Positions 17,371-26,639 of a DNA stretch of 60,648 nucleotides are shown here, one piece after another. Position 1 is the stretch's first letter, and each line of letters starts with the position of its first letter. The DNA is from Akkermansiaceae bacterium (GTDB lineage Bacteria > Verrucomicrobiota > Verrucomicrobiia > Verrucomicrobiales > Akkermansiaceae), in the NCBI GenBank assembly GCA_021200315.1, contig JAJQGU010000056.1, positions 1-60,648 of the forward strand, written 5' to 3'. Below the pieces are notes generated by a model. That model saw nothing but the letters and a program-made list of their open reading frames with translations. It was not told where the DNA came from and ran no database searches. The position numbers and the translations under genes are program-made.

Positions 17371-19050
17371 ATGAAGAAGAGACGTTGTTATATTTACACC
17401 CGTGTATCTACGGAGATACAGGTTGACGGCTACAGCCTGGACGCGCAAAAACAGAAGTTACACGGCTACGCAGATTATCAGGATATGCAGATTGTCTCGG
17501 AATACTGCGACGCAGGAAAATCCGGGAAGAATGTCGCCGGTCGCCCTGAGTTTCAAGCAATGATGGAACGGATACAAAGTGGTGAGGATCCGGTTGATTT
17601 TGTGCTTGTATTCAAACTGTCACGGTTCGGACGTAATGCGGCTGACGTATTATCAAACCTGCAATTAATGCAGGACTACGGGACAAATCTGATATGCGTT
17701 GAGACAATATCGACAACAGCAAGGATTCCGGAAAACTGATGATCGCGATTCTTTCTGCCGTTGCCGAAATCGAGCGCGAGAACATACTTGTGCAGACGAT
17801 GGCAGGACGGAAACAGAAAGCAAGGGAAGGACGCTGGAACGGCGGACAGGCTCCCTATGGTTATGAGATAGACAAGGAACGCGGCGTTGCTGGTTGTGAA
17901 CCCGGATGAAGCGGACGTTATAAGGCTTATTTTTGATAAGTTCGCGAATGATAGATTAGGTATCAACGGCACGGCTGAATGGCTCAATGATAACGGCTAT
18001 AGAAAGATAATGCGCCAGAACGGCAAATATACTTTATTTTCTATATCATTTATAAAAAATGTTCTGGATAATCCGGTGCATACCGGAAAGATAGCTTACG
18101 GCAGAAGGTCGCATGAAAAGGTTCCGGGAAAGCGTAACGAATACAGGGTATTGAAACAAGATACTTATGATGCGTATGATGGACAGCATGAAGCAATTAT
18201 TTCTGATGAACTGTGGGAAGCGGCACGGGCAAGACGTCAGGAGAGCGGCGAGAAGCATGAGAGAACACACAGTTTAGGGCATGAGCATGTTTTGTCCGGG
18301 ATTCTCCATTGCCCTGTATGCGGTGCGCAAATGTACGGCTCTGTAAACAGAAAGAAAAAGAAAGACGGGACGTACTATAAAGACTGCTTTTATTATGTCT
18401 GCCGCAACCGGAAAGCACAGCGGGGTTCAGTCATGCACATACAGACGGCAACCCCTGCAGGAAGCAATCAACGCGGAAGTAATGGCTGTAATCGGTGACG
18501 CGTTCGGCGGGCGGATTTTTCGGAAATCATGCAGGAAGTGCTGAACGAGACGACAGATGAAGCTGTATTGAAACAACGGCTGGAAGGTCTGCAGCAATCC
18601 CGCGAAAAATACGTCTATGCAAAAGACCGGCTGTTCGGATAGATTGACCGGCTGGATTACACGGATCCAATGTATGATGTCAAGGTAGAGGACATGGAAC
18701 GGCGGCTCGATAATCTGTACGCAGATATTGCACAGGTAGATAGCGAGATTGAGAAAGTCAACCGTGATTTGAAGGATTCAAAAGACGCGAAAGCCACAAT
18801 AGAAGATGCGTATTATGTTCTTCAATGCGCCTCAACTGATATGCAGACATGGGACGATGCCGCCAAAAAAGAAATAGTCAATGCGTTTATCGAAAGGGTA
18901 GATATCTTTCCAGAGATGACAAACGGGCGGTGGGTAAAATCAATAGATTTCCAGTTCCCTGTTGTAACATCTGACGGGGAAGACGGCTCGACATCTATTC
19001 CGCGCAAAGAAGCACACGTTGAAACGATTCGCGTTCAGAGAATCAATCGA
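17371..19050 (+). pseudogene. Large serine recombinase, inactivated by frameshifts and a nonsense codon
   Basis: The N-terminal resolvase domain is intact (CYIYTRVSTEIQVDGYSLD with the catalytic serine, then FKLSRFGRNAADVL). A one-base loss near 17703 breaks the next block (DNIDNSKDSGKLMIAILSAVAEIERE). An extra T near 17885 breaks before VLVVNPDEADVIRLIFDKF. The zinc-ribbon part HCPVCGAQMYGS is followed by another shift near 18430, one more near 18515 and an in-frame TAG near 18640. The coiled-coil tail (DMERRLDNLYADI) is readable to about 19050, where backbone sequence starts. This was very likely the integrase of the island; it cannot be made as one protein now. Confidence 0.85.
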
Positions 19051-19066
19051 CAAGCCGATGGTGTGG

Positions 19067-20119
19067 CTAGACTCGCTGAGCGGCTGCGCGGCGGAGGCGA
19101 TCCATCATGGGAACACCCAGCCCTGTTTCAGGCAATGATTCGGCCACAATCACATCCACTTCAGGCGTTTCGTCCATGCGGCGCATCACGGCAAAAAGAC
19201 GCACGGCCGCTTCGGCCAGACGTCCGCTGCCCGGACTCAGAGAAATGACGGCGGCCCAACAGTCCTGTCTAGCAAGGGGGGAATCACCTTTGTAGCTGAT
19301 CAACCCATAGGACTCTCCCGGCCGAGCTTCGAAAGGCTCTTTCGGATCAACCAAAATAAGAGGCTTCGAGGGGGCGTAATGGCTTGTCAGCTGCCCGGGC
19401 GCCGCAGGTCTCTCGTCATCTTCCTCTCCCCCCGACGCCGGCAGACGAGGATTCTTGAGTACTCGGACGACGCCCCGCAAACGCTCACGCGTGACGGGAC
19501 CATGCCGCAGAATGCGCACAGCGGGTTTGCCCCGGTCGTCAATCAAGGGGAAAAGAATCGTGCTCTCCAACCCCTCGGAGCAGGCTCCGGCGTCAAGAAT
19601 GAGGGGAATGCGCCCTCCCAGCTCCTTCTTCACAGCCTCAGCGCTCGTCGGGCTGATGTGACCGAAGCGATTCGCACTCGGTGCCGCCACGGGGTGCCCC
19701 AGAGCCTTGCATACGCCCCGCATGACGGGGTGGGCGCTAACCCGCACAGCCACGGTGGGCAGCCCGCTGGTGGCGATGTCCGGCACGACGCCTTTTTTGG
19801 GAAGGACTAGAGTCATCGGCCCCGGCCAGAACTCCCCAGCCAGAGCATCGACCGTTTCCCGAAGAGCTTCGGGCACCTCTGTGATTTCATCCAGTTGACG
19901 CGCATTTGACAAATGAAGTATGAGCGGATCAAAAGATGGACGTTCCTTCACAGCAAACACGGCCGCCACAGCGTCGGGCTGAAAGGCATCGGCTCCCAAG
20001 CCATATACAGTTTCCGTGGGAATCGCCGTCAGCCCGCCCGATGCCAGCAACTCGGCCGCTTTTTGATAGAACGGACGGGCGTTTTCCAAGGGATTTATTT
20101 CGATGATCTCGGTTTCCAT
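19067..20119 (-). CDS. sua5: L-threonylcarbamoyladenylate synthase (Sua5 type)
   Basis: A 350-residue enzyme that makes threonylcarbamoyl-AMP from threonine, bicarbonate and ATP for the t6A37 modification of ANN-decoding tRNAs. The YrdC domain is clear: GGLTAIPTETVYGLGADA, KERPSFDPLILH, EFWPGPMTLVL, AAPSANRFGHISPT, STIL. A linker and a C-terminal Sua5 domain follow (LTSHYAPSKPLI), which distinguishes it from single-domain TsaC. The last residues (MDRLRRAAAQRV) run up to the island's right edge, so the insertion point is at or within a few codons of the stop codon and may have replaced the original C-terminal residues. Confidence 0.9.
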   Translation of the reverse strand: METEIIEINPLENARPFYQKAAELLASGGLTAIPTETVYGLGADAFQPDAVAAVFAVKERPSFDPLILHLSNARQLDEITEVPEALRETVDALAGEFWPGPMTLVLPKKGVVPDIATSGLPTVAVRVSAHPVMRGVCKALGHPVAAPSANRFGHISPTSAEAVKKELGGRIPLILDAGACSEGLESTILFPLIDDRGKPAVRILRHGPVTRERLRGVVRVLKNPRLPASGGEEDDERPAAPGQLTSHYAPSKPLILVDPKEPFEARPGESYGLISYKGDSPLARQDCWAAVISLSPGSGRLAEAAVRLFAVMRRMDETPEVDVIVAESLPETGLGVPMMDRLRRAAAQRV

Positions 20120-20129
20120 TCCGCCCCCG

Positions 20130-20157
20130 AAGATACCCCAATGCAGAGGAAAAGCAA
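20130..20157 (-). promoter_or_regulatory. Promoter of sua5 (TTGCTT-16-TATCTT)
   Basis: Read on the minus strand, TTGCTT (20157-20152) and TATCTT (20135-20130) are 16 bp apart. The ATG at 20119 follows 10 nt after the -10 box, so the leader would be only a few nucleotides. Confidence 0.45.
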
Positions 20158-20186
20158 AGCCTAAACCTCACTGAACGGCTTGCAGC

Positions 20187-21338
20187 TTACCCAGGCAGCA
20201 GTCTCTGCACGCGATCGAAGCGGGGCAGAGTAATCGTCACCGTGGTACCCAGACCAGGACGGCTGGCAATCCCCAATGAACCGCCGTGATCTTTGACAAT
20301 ACGGCGTACGATCAAGAGCCCCAAACCATGCCCGTCTTTTTTCGTAGAGCGGAAGGGTTCGTAAAGCGTTCCCATCATTTCGTGAGAAATCCCCTTTCCC
20401 GTGTCGCTGACTATCATCCGAACTTCGGCATCTCCGTAATCTGTCTGCAGGAAAATGCCGCCCTCCGAATTGGGTATAGATTGATACGCATTGCGGATCA
20501 GATTGTAAAGGACCTGAGAGATTTGCACGGGATCCGCGTCAATGGCGGGCAAATCATCCTTCAGACTCAGACGTACGGAAATGCCCCGCGAAGCGATTTC
20601 GGGTGTGAGCAACTCGAGTGTCTCTTTAATCAAAGTGTTCACATTCAGTTTTTCGCGACGAGGGTGCGTCGGGCGGATTGCTTGGAGAAATTGTTTCAAA
20701 ATGGAATCGAGGCGCTTTGCTTCGTGATGCGCTGTGCGGAGCAGCGATTCAATGGCTCCCCGGGATTCTTCTGGGAGCGAGGAAAGATTGCGTTCGATGA
20801 GTTGGATATGCAATCCCAAAGAATTGAGCGGGTTGCCGATCTCGTGGGCCACGCTGGCCGCCAGCAGCGCCAGCGTGTTGAATTGTTCCGTCTCACGATC
20901 GGCCTCGTTCAAGGCGCGGGATTCGGTATCGTCTCGGATGAGGAGGAGATAACCTTCCCGTCCTTCTGCCACAGGAGTGATGGTAAAATTGTAATGCCGA
21001 AGTTCGGGATAATTGACCTGCAGATCCCGCGTCAACGCCACACCGCTGCCCTGCAGTTCCTTCCATGTACAGGTCTTGCCTACGAGCGTCTCAAACGGAA
21101 TCTTGAGAAGGTCACGCAGAGCGCATCCATAAATGCGGCCTGCCTCCCGGTTGGCCAGCACGGCCTCTCCCCAACAATTGAATAGAATCAATCCATCGCG
21201 CAAGGCATCAAACACATCCTGAAACAACCCCTTGTCGGTGGCCAGGCGCATGATGAGCCCCTGCACATCGTCACGGTTCATCCGGTCGATGCGCGCCACG
21301 ATCTTGTCGAGCGTTTCCTTTTTCACGGTGCCAGGCAA
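20187..21338 (-). CDS. Soluble sensor histidine kinase with PAS domain (NtrB-like)
   Basis: A 383-residue kinase without membrane segments. A PAS domain spans residues about 35-130 (FDALRDGLILFNCWGEAVLAN). The HisKA dimerisation helix carries the phosphorylated His in VAHEIGNPLNSLGL. The ATPase domain has an N box (LYNLIRNAYQSI), G1 (VSDTGKGIS) and G2 (HGLGLLIVRRIVKDHGG). The organisation is that of cytoplasmic NtrB-like kinases that activate a sigma-54 response regulator, but no regulator gene is adjacent, so the partner is unknown. The start is uncertain: a TTG at 21338 or a GTG at 21326. Confidence 0.8.
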   Translation of the reverse strand: MPGTVKKETLDKIVARIDRMNRDDVQGLIMRLATDKGLFQDVFDALRDGLILFNCWGEAVLANREAGRIYGCALRDLLKIPFETLVGKTCTWKELQGSGVALTRDLQVNYPELRHYNFTITPVAEGREGYLLLIRDDTESRALNEADRETEQFNTLALLAASVAHEIGNPLNSLGLHIQLIERNLSSLPEESRGAIESLLRTAHHEAKRLDSILKQFLQAIRPTHPRREKLNVNTLIKETLELLTPEIASRGISVRLSLKDDLPAIDADPVQISQVLYNLIRNAYQSIPNSEGGIFLQTDYGDAEVRMIVSDTGKGISHEMMGTLYEPFRSTKKDGHGLGLLIVRRIVKDHGGSLGIASRPGLGTTVTITLPRFDRVQRLLPG

Positions 21339-21390
21339 TGGGAATAACTTCCAAACCGCTCCTGCCGAGTGATCAATCGAAAAAAGAAGA

Positions 21391-23721
21391 CTACTCGGAA
21401 AGGTCGATCATATCCTGCAGGATGTGCAGGCACTCGCGAAGCTCAGGATCCAAGTGCGATGGGTAATCGGGCGATTCTGAAAGCTTGTCCTCGGGATCTT
21501 CCGCCATATCCATGAAAGACTCTTCGTCCTCGTTCGTGGCCAGAGGCAGTTCCTCTTCGTCCACATCAGACAGGGAAAGCCGGTAAATGGTAAGCGTGCC
21601 GGCATCTTCTTCCGCCATCCTTTCATAGCGTATCTTGCGTTCGTGGTCAATGTCCTTTTTTCGCTGCAGAAGGAAGTTGTTTTCTTCCTCCCGCTGGTTC
21701 TTGTTGAGAGAAACGCTGTTCTTCTCGGTGCGTTCCCGAAAGCGTTGGATGTCCTCCTGCATATACTGCATATCCTTGTCATTCGCCACCCGCGCCCGGC
21801 TGCGCCGAAGCAGTTCAGGAAGCATCCTCACCCATTTCATGGATTTCTCATATTTTGACGCTTTGGGAATTTCATCATAAGGCATCGCATTATCAAGCAC
21901 ATTTTCACCAATTTCAAAACCCGCCGAGGCAGTCGGAAGGACGATATCGCTTTCTACTCCCTTGAGTTGGGTCGACTTGCCGGAAATCCGGTAAAATTTC
22001 TGCGTGGTCACCTTGAGCATGCCGGCTCCTTCCTTCGAAGCAAAATAGGGGAGGAAATCCCCCAAAGAACGGGGCACCTGCACCGTGCCTTTGCCGAAAG
22101 TCGTCGTGTCCCCTGCGAGAATAGCCCGTCCGTAGTCCACCATGGCTCCGGCAAAGATCTCGGAGGCCGAGGCGCTCAATTTATTGCAGAGAACCACCAA
22201 GGGCCCGTCGAAGATCGCCTTGCCGGAGACACGGAGAATTTCTACATTGTTCCGATAGTCCCGTATCTGGACTACAGGTCCCGCTCCAGTGAAAAAACCC
22301 ACCATTCTGCGGACTTCTTCCAGAGAACCTCCTCCATTGCTGCGGAGATCCACCACGAGCCCCTCGACATTCTCCGCGTTCATGCGGCGCAGAATCCGTT
22401 TGACATCAGCCGCGCAGCGCACGCCGTCGCCACCGTCGAGATCTACATAAAACGAAGGGAGCGTCAGTATTCCAAGCCGGTGTTTTTCTTTCCCCGCTAA
22501 TTGAATATCGATAATCTTAGCAGATGCAAACTCATCTTTCATCTCGACTTTCTGTCGGACAATCCGCACAATCTTCACCTCGCCGGGATTGGCTTCGGGC
22601 ACTACGCGCAAAGCGACGGATACGCCTTCCTTGCCGCGGATAAGATCCACCACCTTGTCGATGCCCATGTAGAGAATATCCGTGAAATGTCCAGAATTAT
22701 CGGCATCGACGGCTATAATCTTATCGCCGAGCTTGAGCTCGCCGCTCTTTTCCGCCGGCCCGCCTTTCACGATGCCGTTGATTTTAGTGGAGCCGTCATC
22801 ATCCGCCTGCAGCAAGGCTCCGATACCGATGAGAGAATTGACCATCATATCCTTGAACCGCTGTTCCTCACGAGCCCCCATATAATCGGTATGGGGATCG
22901 TATACGTGAGCCACCGCGCTCAGCAACTTGGTCACCATGTCTTCGAGATCTGCCTCCTGAATCGAGTTCTTCATCCGCTTGTAGCGGGCGGCCAGCTTGG
23001 CGGCCGGAGGAAGATCGTGAGCGGAGGGGTCTTCTTTGCCCTGTTCTCTGGCTAGCCTTGCCACATTCTCCCGCCGAAGCATTTCGGCAAGGAAATATTC
23101 CTTGAGCTGAGCGTTCCACACGGCGTCAAGCTCTTCATCATCCTTCGCCCAGCCGACCTTGCGCCTCGAACGAACAATTGTCTCATTGCCAGTAAAATCA
23201 GGCAGCTTTGACTGAGCTAGGGCTATTCTTCTGCGGGCATCCTCCGCCTCTTTCTGATCGCCGGTCTTTTCGGCGGCGGCCAGTTTCTGCTCTGCCTGAG
23301 CGAGCTCATTTTCGGCTTTCTGGTAAGAGGCGACGATCTTTTCGGCGCGCGCAATGCGAGCGAGGGCTTTCTCACTGAAGAAAGCATACAATTTCTGAGC
23401 CAGAGCGGAAGTCTGTCTAGCCAGAAGATATTCGCCCATACTTTTCCCATACACGTCGTTCAAAAGATCTACATCCTTCTGAGTAAAGTACAGATGAGCG
23501 GGATCCACGCTCTTCAGATAGCTTTCAAGAAAACGAGCGGATTGTTTCTTGTCATATGGAGTATGGGAAAAATGAGCATTCTGGAGGACAAGGGAAAACT
23601 GCCGCCCGATCTCGTCGTAATCAGGAATCGCCTGAGCTGTACCCGTGCATGAGGCCACCGCAAAAGACACCGCCGCGGAGAAGACGCACTTGCGCAAAAA
23701 AGAGAAGATGTTCATTTTCAT
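21391..23721 (-). CDS. prc: Tail-specific protease Prc/CtpA (S41A) with signal peptide
   Basis: About 776 residues from the ATG at 23721 (MKMNIFSFLRKCVFS); upstream ATGs at 23745 and 23775 are possible but precede the signal peptide. The N-terminus ends in a possible lipobox (FAVASC), so the protein is exported and perhaps lipidated. A helical N-terminal domain, a PDZ domain (NGIVKGGPAEKSGELKLGDK) and the S41 core follow, with Ser518 in SASASE, Asp529 and Lys544 in FGKGTVQ as the catalytic residues. DLRSNGGGSLEEV is the usual substrate-strand motif. A charged C-terminal extension of about 200 residues resembles the long Prc form. It should degrade or trim periplasmic proteins at their C-termini. 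Confidence 0.88.
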   Translation of the reverse strand: MKMNIFSFLRKCVFSAAVSFAVASCTGTAQAIPDYDEIGRQFSLVLQNAHFSHTPYDKKQSARFLESYLKSVDPAHLYFTQKDVDLLNDVYGKSMGEYLLARQTSALAQKLYAFFSEKALARIARAEKIVASYQKAENELAQAEQKLAAAEKTGDQKEAEDARRRIALAQSKLPDFTGNETIVRSRRKVGWAKDDEELDAVWNAQLKEYFLAEMLRRENVARLAREQGKEDPSAHDLPPAAKLAARYKRMKNSIQEADLEDMVTKLLSAVAHVYDPHTDYMGAREEQRFKDMMVNSLIGIGALLQADDDGSTKINGIVKGGPAEKSGELKLGDKIIAVDADNSGHFTDILYMGIDKVVDLIRGKEGVSVALRVVPEANPGEVKIVRIVRQKVEMKDEFASAKIIDIQLAGKEKHRLGILTLPSFYVDLDGGDGVRCAADVKRILRRMNAENVEGLVVDLRSNGGGSLEEVRRMVGFFTGAGPVVQIRDYRNNVEILRVSGKAIFDGPLVVLCNKLSASASEIFAGAMVDYGRAILAGDTTTFGKGTVQVPRSLGDFLPYFASKEGAGMLKVTTQKFYRISGKSTQLKGVESDIVLPTASAGFEIGENVLDNAMPYDEIPKASKYEKSMKWVRMLPELLRRSRARVANDKDMQYMQEDIQRFRERTEKNSVSLNKNQREEENNFLLQRKKDIDHERKIRYERMAEEDAGTLTIYRLSLSDVDEEELPLATNEDEESFMDMAEDPEDKLSESPDYPSHLDPELRECLHILQDMIDLSE

Positions 23722-23745
23722 GTTTGTGAAGAAATCCTTCCGCAT

Positions 23746-24046
23746 AGCCGCGGGAGGGAAAGGTTCGCTCTGCACATCATTACGCCAATTGAGGTGCTTG
23801 TCTATCTAAATCTCGTGACAGGCCGCCTGTAGGACACAAATTCCGAGGCTTTTCAAGATGGGGACCGCTCTTCCTCCTCCCCCCCCCCTTCAAATAGGCC
23901 GTCCCCTCAAAGCAATGTCCCAGGGATGTGACCTCCTGATGATTCTTTGCCATCGAGAAATCCTTGCCGCAGAGATGGCCGCCCATGCGGAAAAACATTC
24001 GGAGAATCAAGGATGCGCCGAATTCGACGCTCGACGCGCCTCTCGA
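23746..24046. other. Intergenic region with a C10 tract; no gene seen
   Basis: Between the prc 5' end and the AP2-like gene there is no convincing coding frame. The only notable element is a run of ten C at 23879-23888. Both flanking genes are on the minus strand, so this holds the prc promoter region and the 3' end of the AP2-like transcript. Confidence 0.4.
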
Positions 24047-24418
24047 TCAGAGCGAGGAGCCTCTCTCCTTTCTTTCACTTGAGGATGTTCCTCCTTCTTC
24101 ATGTTCTTTGGATACGGCGCTCAATCCGATGTCAATTTTGACGCAGTGATTGTTCTTGGATTGCTCCGCTGTTTCCAAGAATTTAGCAAACCTATTTTCA
24201 AGGAGGTTCTCCAATTGTTTGAGAACCTCGCGAACGTTATCCCTCAATTCAATCGCGGCGTGCAGCGATGCTTCTTTGCTGCCATAACGGCGATCTGGGA
24301 AATATCGCACAAGATGGCGGCCATGACGACAAAAAGCAACCCTCCAGCCGAGGAATGATGCAAATTCATATGTGTAACGCGTAATGTTTTTCATGTCGGT
24401 GTCCATAATAAGAAGCAT
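24047..24418 (-). CDS. Small AP2-like DNA-binding domain protein
   Basis: A 123-residue protein. Residues about 12-65 (ITRYTYEF, GWRVAFCRHGRHLVRYFPD, YGSKEASLHAAIELRDNV) follow the AP2/ERF-like pattern of three strands and a helix: GWxVxxxRxGKxxxxxFxDxxYGxxxAAxxxAxxxRD. Such short AP2-like proteins occur in mobile elements and recur in Verrucomicrobiota genomes; their targets are unknown. A helix and a low-complexity Ser/Glu/Lys tail follow. A perfect TATAAT box ends 9 nt before the first ATG, which supports the start at 24418. It could be a chromosomal regulator or an orphan homing-endonuclease-derived domain. Confidence 0.5.
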   Translation of the reverse strand: MLLIMDTDMKNITRYTYEFASFLGWRVAFCRHGRHLVRYFPDRRYGSKEASLHAAIELRDNVREVLKQLENLLENRFAKFLETAEQSKNNHCVKIDIGLSAVSKEHEEGGTSSSERKERGSSL

Positions 24419-24427
24419 TGAAATATA

Positions 24428-24457
24428 ATTATATCAGACGAACTGCGTCAAAGGAAA
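24428..24457 (-). promoter_or_regulatory. Promoter of the AP2-like gene (TTTCCT-18-TATAAT)
   Basis: On the minus strand a perfect TATAAT (24433-24428) lies 9 nt before the ATG at 24418, with a weak TTTCCT 18 bp upstream. The -10 box fits the near-leaderless pattern of neighbouring backbone genes. Confidence 0.45.
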
Positions 24458-24657
24458 CGCAAGAACGCAGTCCATATTGATTAGAATACCAGATTTTCCT
24501 TTTTACGTCGAGAAAAGAAACTCTATCCTCGCAAAAACATTCTTTTTCTACTCCAGTGGCTTCCCTCATGAGATAGCATGAACTCCCCGCGGAAGAGAAC
24601 TTCTCGTCCGCGGCCGGTCGGCGGGTGGACGCCAAGAAAAACGTTCTCGGCACATGA

Positions 24658-26514
24658 TCAAGAGAGAGTCTGCTTTTTGGCCGGATTGAAGAAGATGCTG
24701 ATATCCGCCTTGCTGGTGCCGAGAAGCTGTTGGGCGCGGAGGAGCGCCTTCCGTGTAGAAATATTGGCGTTCTGAGGCGTGTAGAGGAAAAAGTTGCGTT
24801 CATCTGCCCTGCAGCCCTCCTGCAGGGTGCGGAGCACGCCTGAGCGGCGGAGAATGCGATAGACTTCTTTGCTCATCCCGGAGATAATGAGGTGGCGCCC
24901 GTGCTCGCGGGTGGAGCGGATGAGGTCCTCCAGCGCCCAGACAGAGGTCGCGTCCAGATTGCGCGCATTCTTGAGGCGCAGGATGATGGCGGCCAATGAT
25001 GGATCTTCGGCGATGCGCTGCACTTGGCTCCGGAAGAGTTCTGCCGCACCGAAGAAAAGATCTCCCTCCACGTGCACGATCGAGATTTGCGGCACGCGCT
25101 CTTCGCGGCGCATGGCTTCCCTAAGCTCTCCAGCGTCGTCCACGGTGTATTCCACCAGTTCTGGTTTGGCGGCTTTATGCAGGAAGATCATGATGGACGT
25201 GCCCACGCCGATGAAAATCGCTGTGTGCAGAGGCAGGAGCAGAGCGGAGACGCAGGTGACGCAGAATACGGCCGTGTCGCCCGGCGTGGAACGGAAACAG
25301 ATGCGCAGCGAGCGGCGGTCATAAAGAGAAATGGCGTTGGCCAGCACCAAAGCGGCCAGTACGCTGCGGGGAATATAGGAAATGATCGGATAAGCTGCCA
25401 GCAGGAACGTGATGCCCAAGCAGATCAGCCCGCAGAAAACGCCCGAGAAACGCGTGGCGGCGCCGGCCGTGTAGTTGAGCATCGAGCGTGTGAGAGAGGC
25501 TGAGCAAGGCAGCGACGTAGTGAACGACGAGGCGATGTTGGCGAGGCCGACGGCATAGGTGTCTTGATTGAGATTCAACGATTCGCCCGTGCGCGCGGAA
25601 ATCGTCTTGCTCATGACGGTCTGTTCGAGCGTCGAAAGGAAGGCCACGCCGAACACGATGGGAAAGAGAAGGAAGATTTGGGAGAAGATGTCTGAGCCGA
25701 ACAAATCCGGAGCACGGAAGACAAGGTCCTGCATGGTGAATTGACGCAGCATCGCCACGTCGGAAAAGAGCCCTCCTGCCCATTCCATCGAAAGCGCGTA
25801 GTTGAGGCCGCTCATGACGGCCATCACTACAGCAAAAGTGGGCAGGGCGCGGAAATATTTCTTCAGAAAGAGAAAGAGAACCAGTGAGAGACATCCCAGC
25901 AGCAGAGCCTGCCAGCTCGCCTCCCCGACGCCGGACACAAGCCCCGAGCACATGGAAAAGAACGTACTGCCGCCATTGCGTTGGATACCAAGCACATCGT
26001 ATGCCTGGGAGGCAATAATGAGCGTGGCTGCTCCAGTGATGTACCCCACGAGTACGCTCCGGCTTACATATTGAAGCAGTTCGGTGATCTTGAACAGACC
26101 GCCGGCCACGCAGAAACAGCCGGCAAAGAACACGATCAGAGGGACGAAAACAGCCTTTTGTTCTATGGGAATGTCCGGATGGGCGAGGAAAAAGCTCGCC
26201 AGCATGAACGAGGTGGCGTTCGATGGGCCGCTCACCGTCAGGCTGCATTTCGTGAAGAAGGGAGCCACAAAGGTGCCCACCGTTGCAGCCATGATGCCAT
26301 AGATCGGATCGAGCCCAGCCATGGCGGCGAAGGCCATCCCTTGAGGAAGCCCGACGAGCGAGACATCCAGAGCCGCCTTCAAGTCCCGCGCCGCCTTTAT
26401 GCCGTTGTATCCTTTTACGCTGTGAATCAAAGGTATAGGCTCGATAGCCCCGTCGAGGAAAAATCGCCGGAACCCACGGCGGGCAAAAGGAATAAAACGC
26501 CTCAGTCGAATCAT
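24658..26514 (-). CDS. SulP-family anion permease with STAS domain
   Basis: A 618-residue inner-membrane transporter from the ATG at 26514 (MIRLRRFIPFARRG). The Arg/Pro-rich upstream extension of the frame is the antisense of the next gene. It has about 10-12 hydrophobic segments, an early GLPQGMAFAAMAGLDPIYGI motif and SGPSNATSFML as in SulP proteins, and a cytoplasmic STAS domain from about residue 480 (SIVHVEGDLFFGAAELF, NARNLDATSVWALEDL). SulP members carry sulfate, bicarbonate, dicarboxylates or other anions; the substrate cannot be read from the sequence. Confidence 0.88.
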   Translation of the reverse strand: MIRLRRFIPFARRGFRRFFLDGAIEPIPLIHSVKGYNGIKAARDLKAALDVSLVGLPQGMAFAAMAGLDPIYGIMAATVGTFVAPFFTKCSLTVSGPSNATSFMLASFFLAHPDIPIEQKAVFVPLIVFFAGCFCVAGGLFKITELLQYVSRSVLVGYITGAATLIIASQAYDVLGIQRNGGSTFFSMCSGLVSGVGEASWQALLLGCLSLVLFLFLKKYFRALPTFAVVMAVMSGLNYALSMEWAGGLFSDVAMLRQFTMQDLVFRAPDLFGSDIFSQIFLLFPIVFGVAFLSTLEQTVMSKTISARTGESLNLNQDTYAVGLANIASSFTTSLPCSASLTRSMLNYTAGAATRFSGVFCGLICLGITFLLAAYPIISYIPRSVLAALVLANAISLYDRRSLRICFRSTPGDTAVFCVTCVSALLLPLHTAIFIGVGTSIMIFLHKAAKPELVEYTVDDAGELREAMRREERVPQISIVHVEGDLFFGAAELFRSQVQRIAEDPSLAAIILRLKNARNLDATSVWALEDLIRSTREHGRHLIISGMSKEVYRILRRSGVLRTLQEGCRADERNFFLYTPQNANISTRKALLRAQQLLGTSKADISIFFNPAKKQTLS

Positions 26515-26526
26515 TGCGCTTTCCCT

Positions 26527-26555
26527 AGTGTAGCGGAAGATGCTTCCTGCCGCAA
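26527..26555 (-). promoter_or_regulatory. Promoter of the SulP gene (TTGCGG-17-TACACT)
   Basis: On the minus strand TTGCGG (26555-26550) and TACACT (26532-26527) are 17 bp apart, and the ATG follows after 12 nt. It implies transcription of sulP separately from the upstream glycosyltransferase cluster. Confidence 0.5.
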
Positions 26556-26639
26556 GAAGAAAGTTGGGAAGGCTGGAGATCTGGAGCCATGCGGCAGACA
26601 AAGAGCCCGCACTCCGGCGCAAAGCTCTCCTCCTCGCCT

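Larger units (their letters stand above)
2042..19066. mobile_element. Low-GC integrated defence island with a dead serine recombinase
   Basis: Between the lipoprotein stop codon and the 3' end of sua5 the sequence is visibly richer in A and T. Its core genes have clear Shine-Dalgarno sequences (AGGAGG-like), and its coding style resembles Firmicutes. It carries a BREX type 4 operon, a broken WYL regulator, restriction-gene remnants and, at the right edge, a large serine recombinase disrupted by frameshifts. The right boundary lies within about 30 bp of the sua5 stop codon. The left boundary is less certain (about 2042-2120), because no direct repeat or att core could be identified by eye. The decayed recombinase implies the island is fixed. 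Confidence 0.6.
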
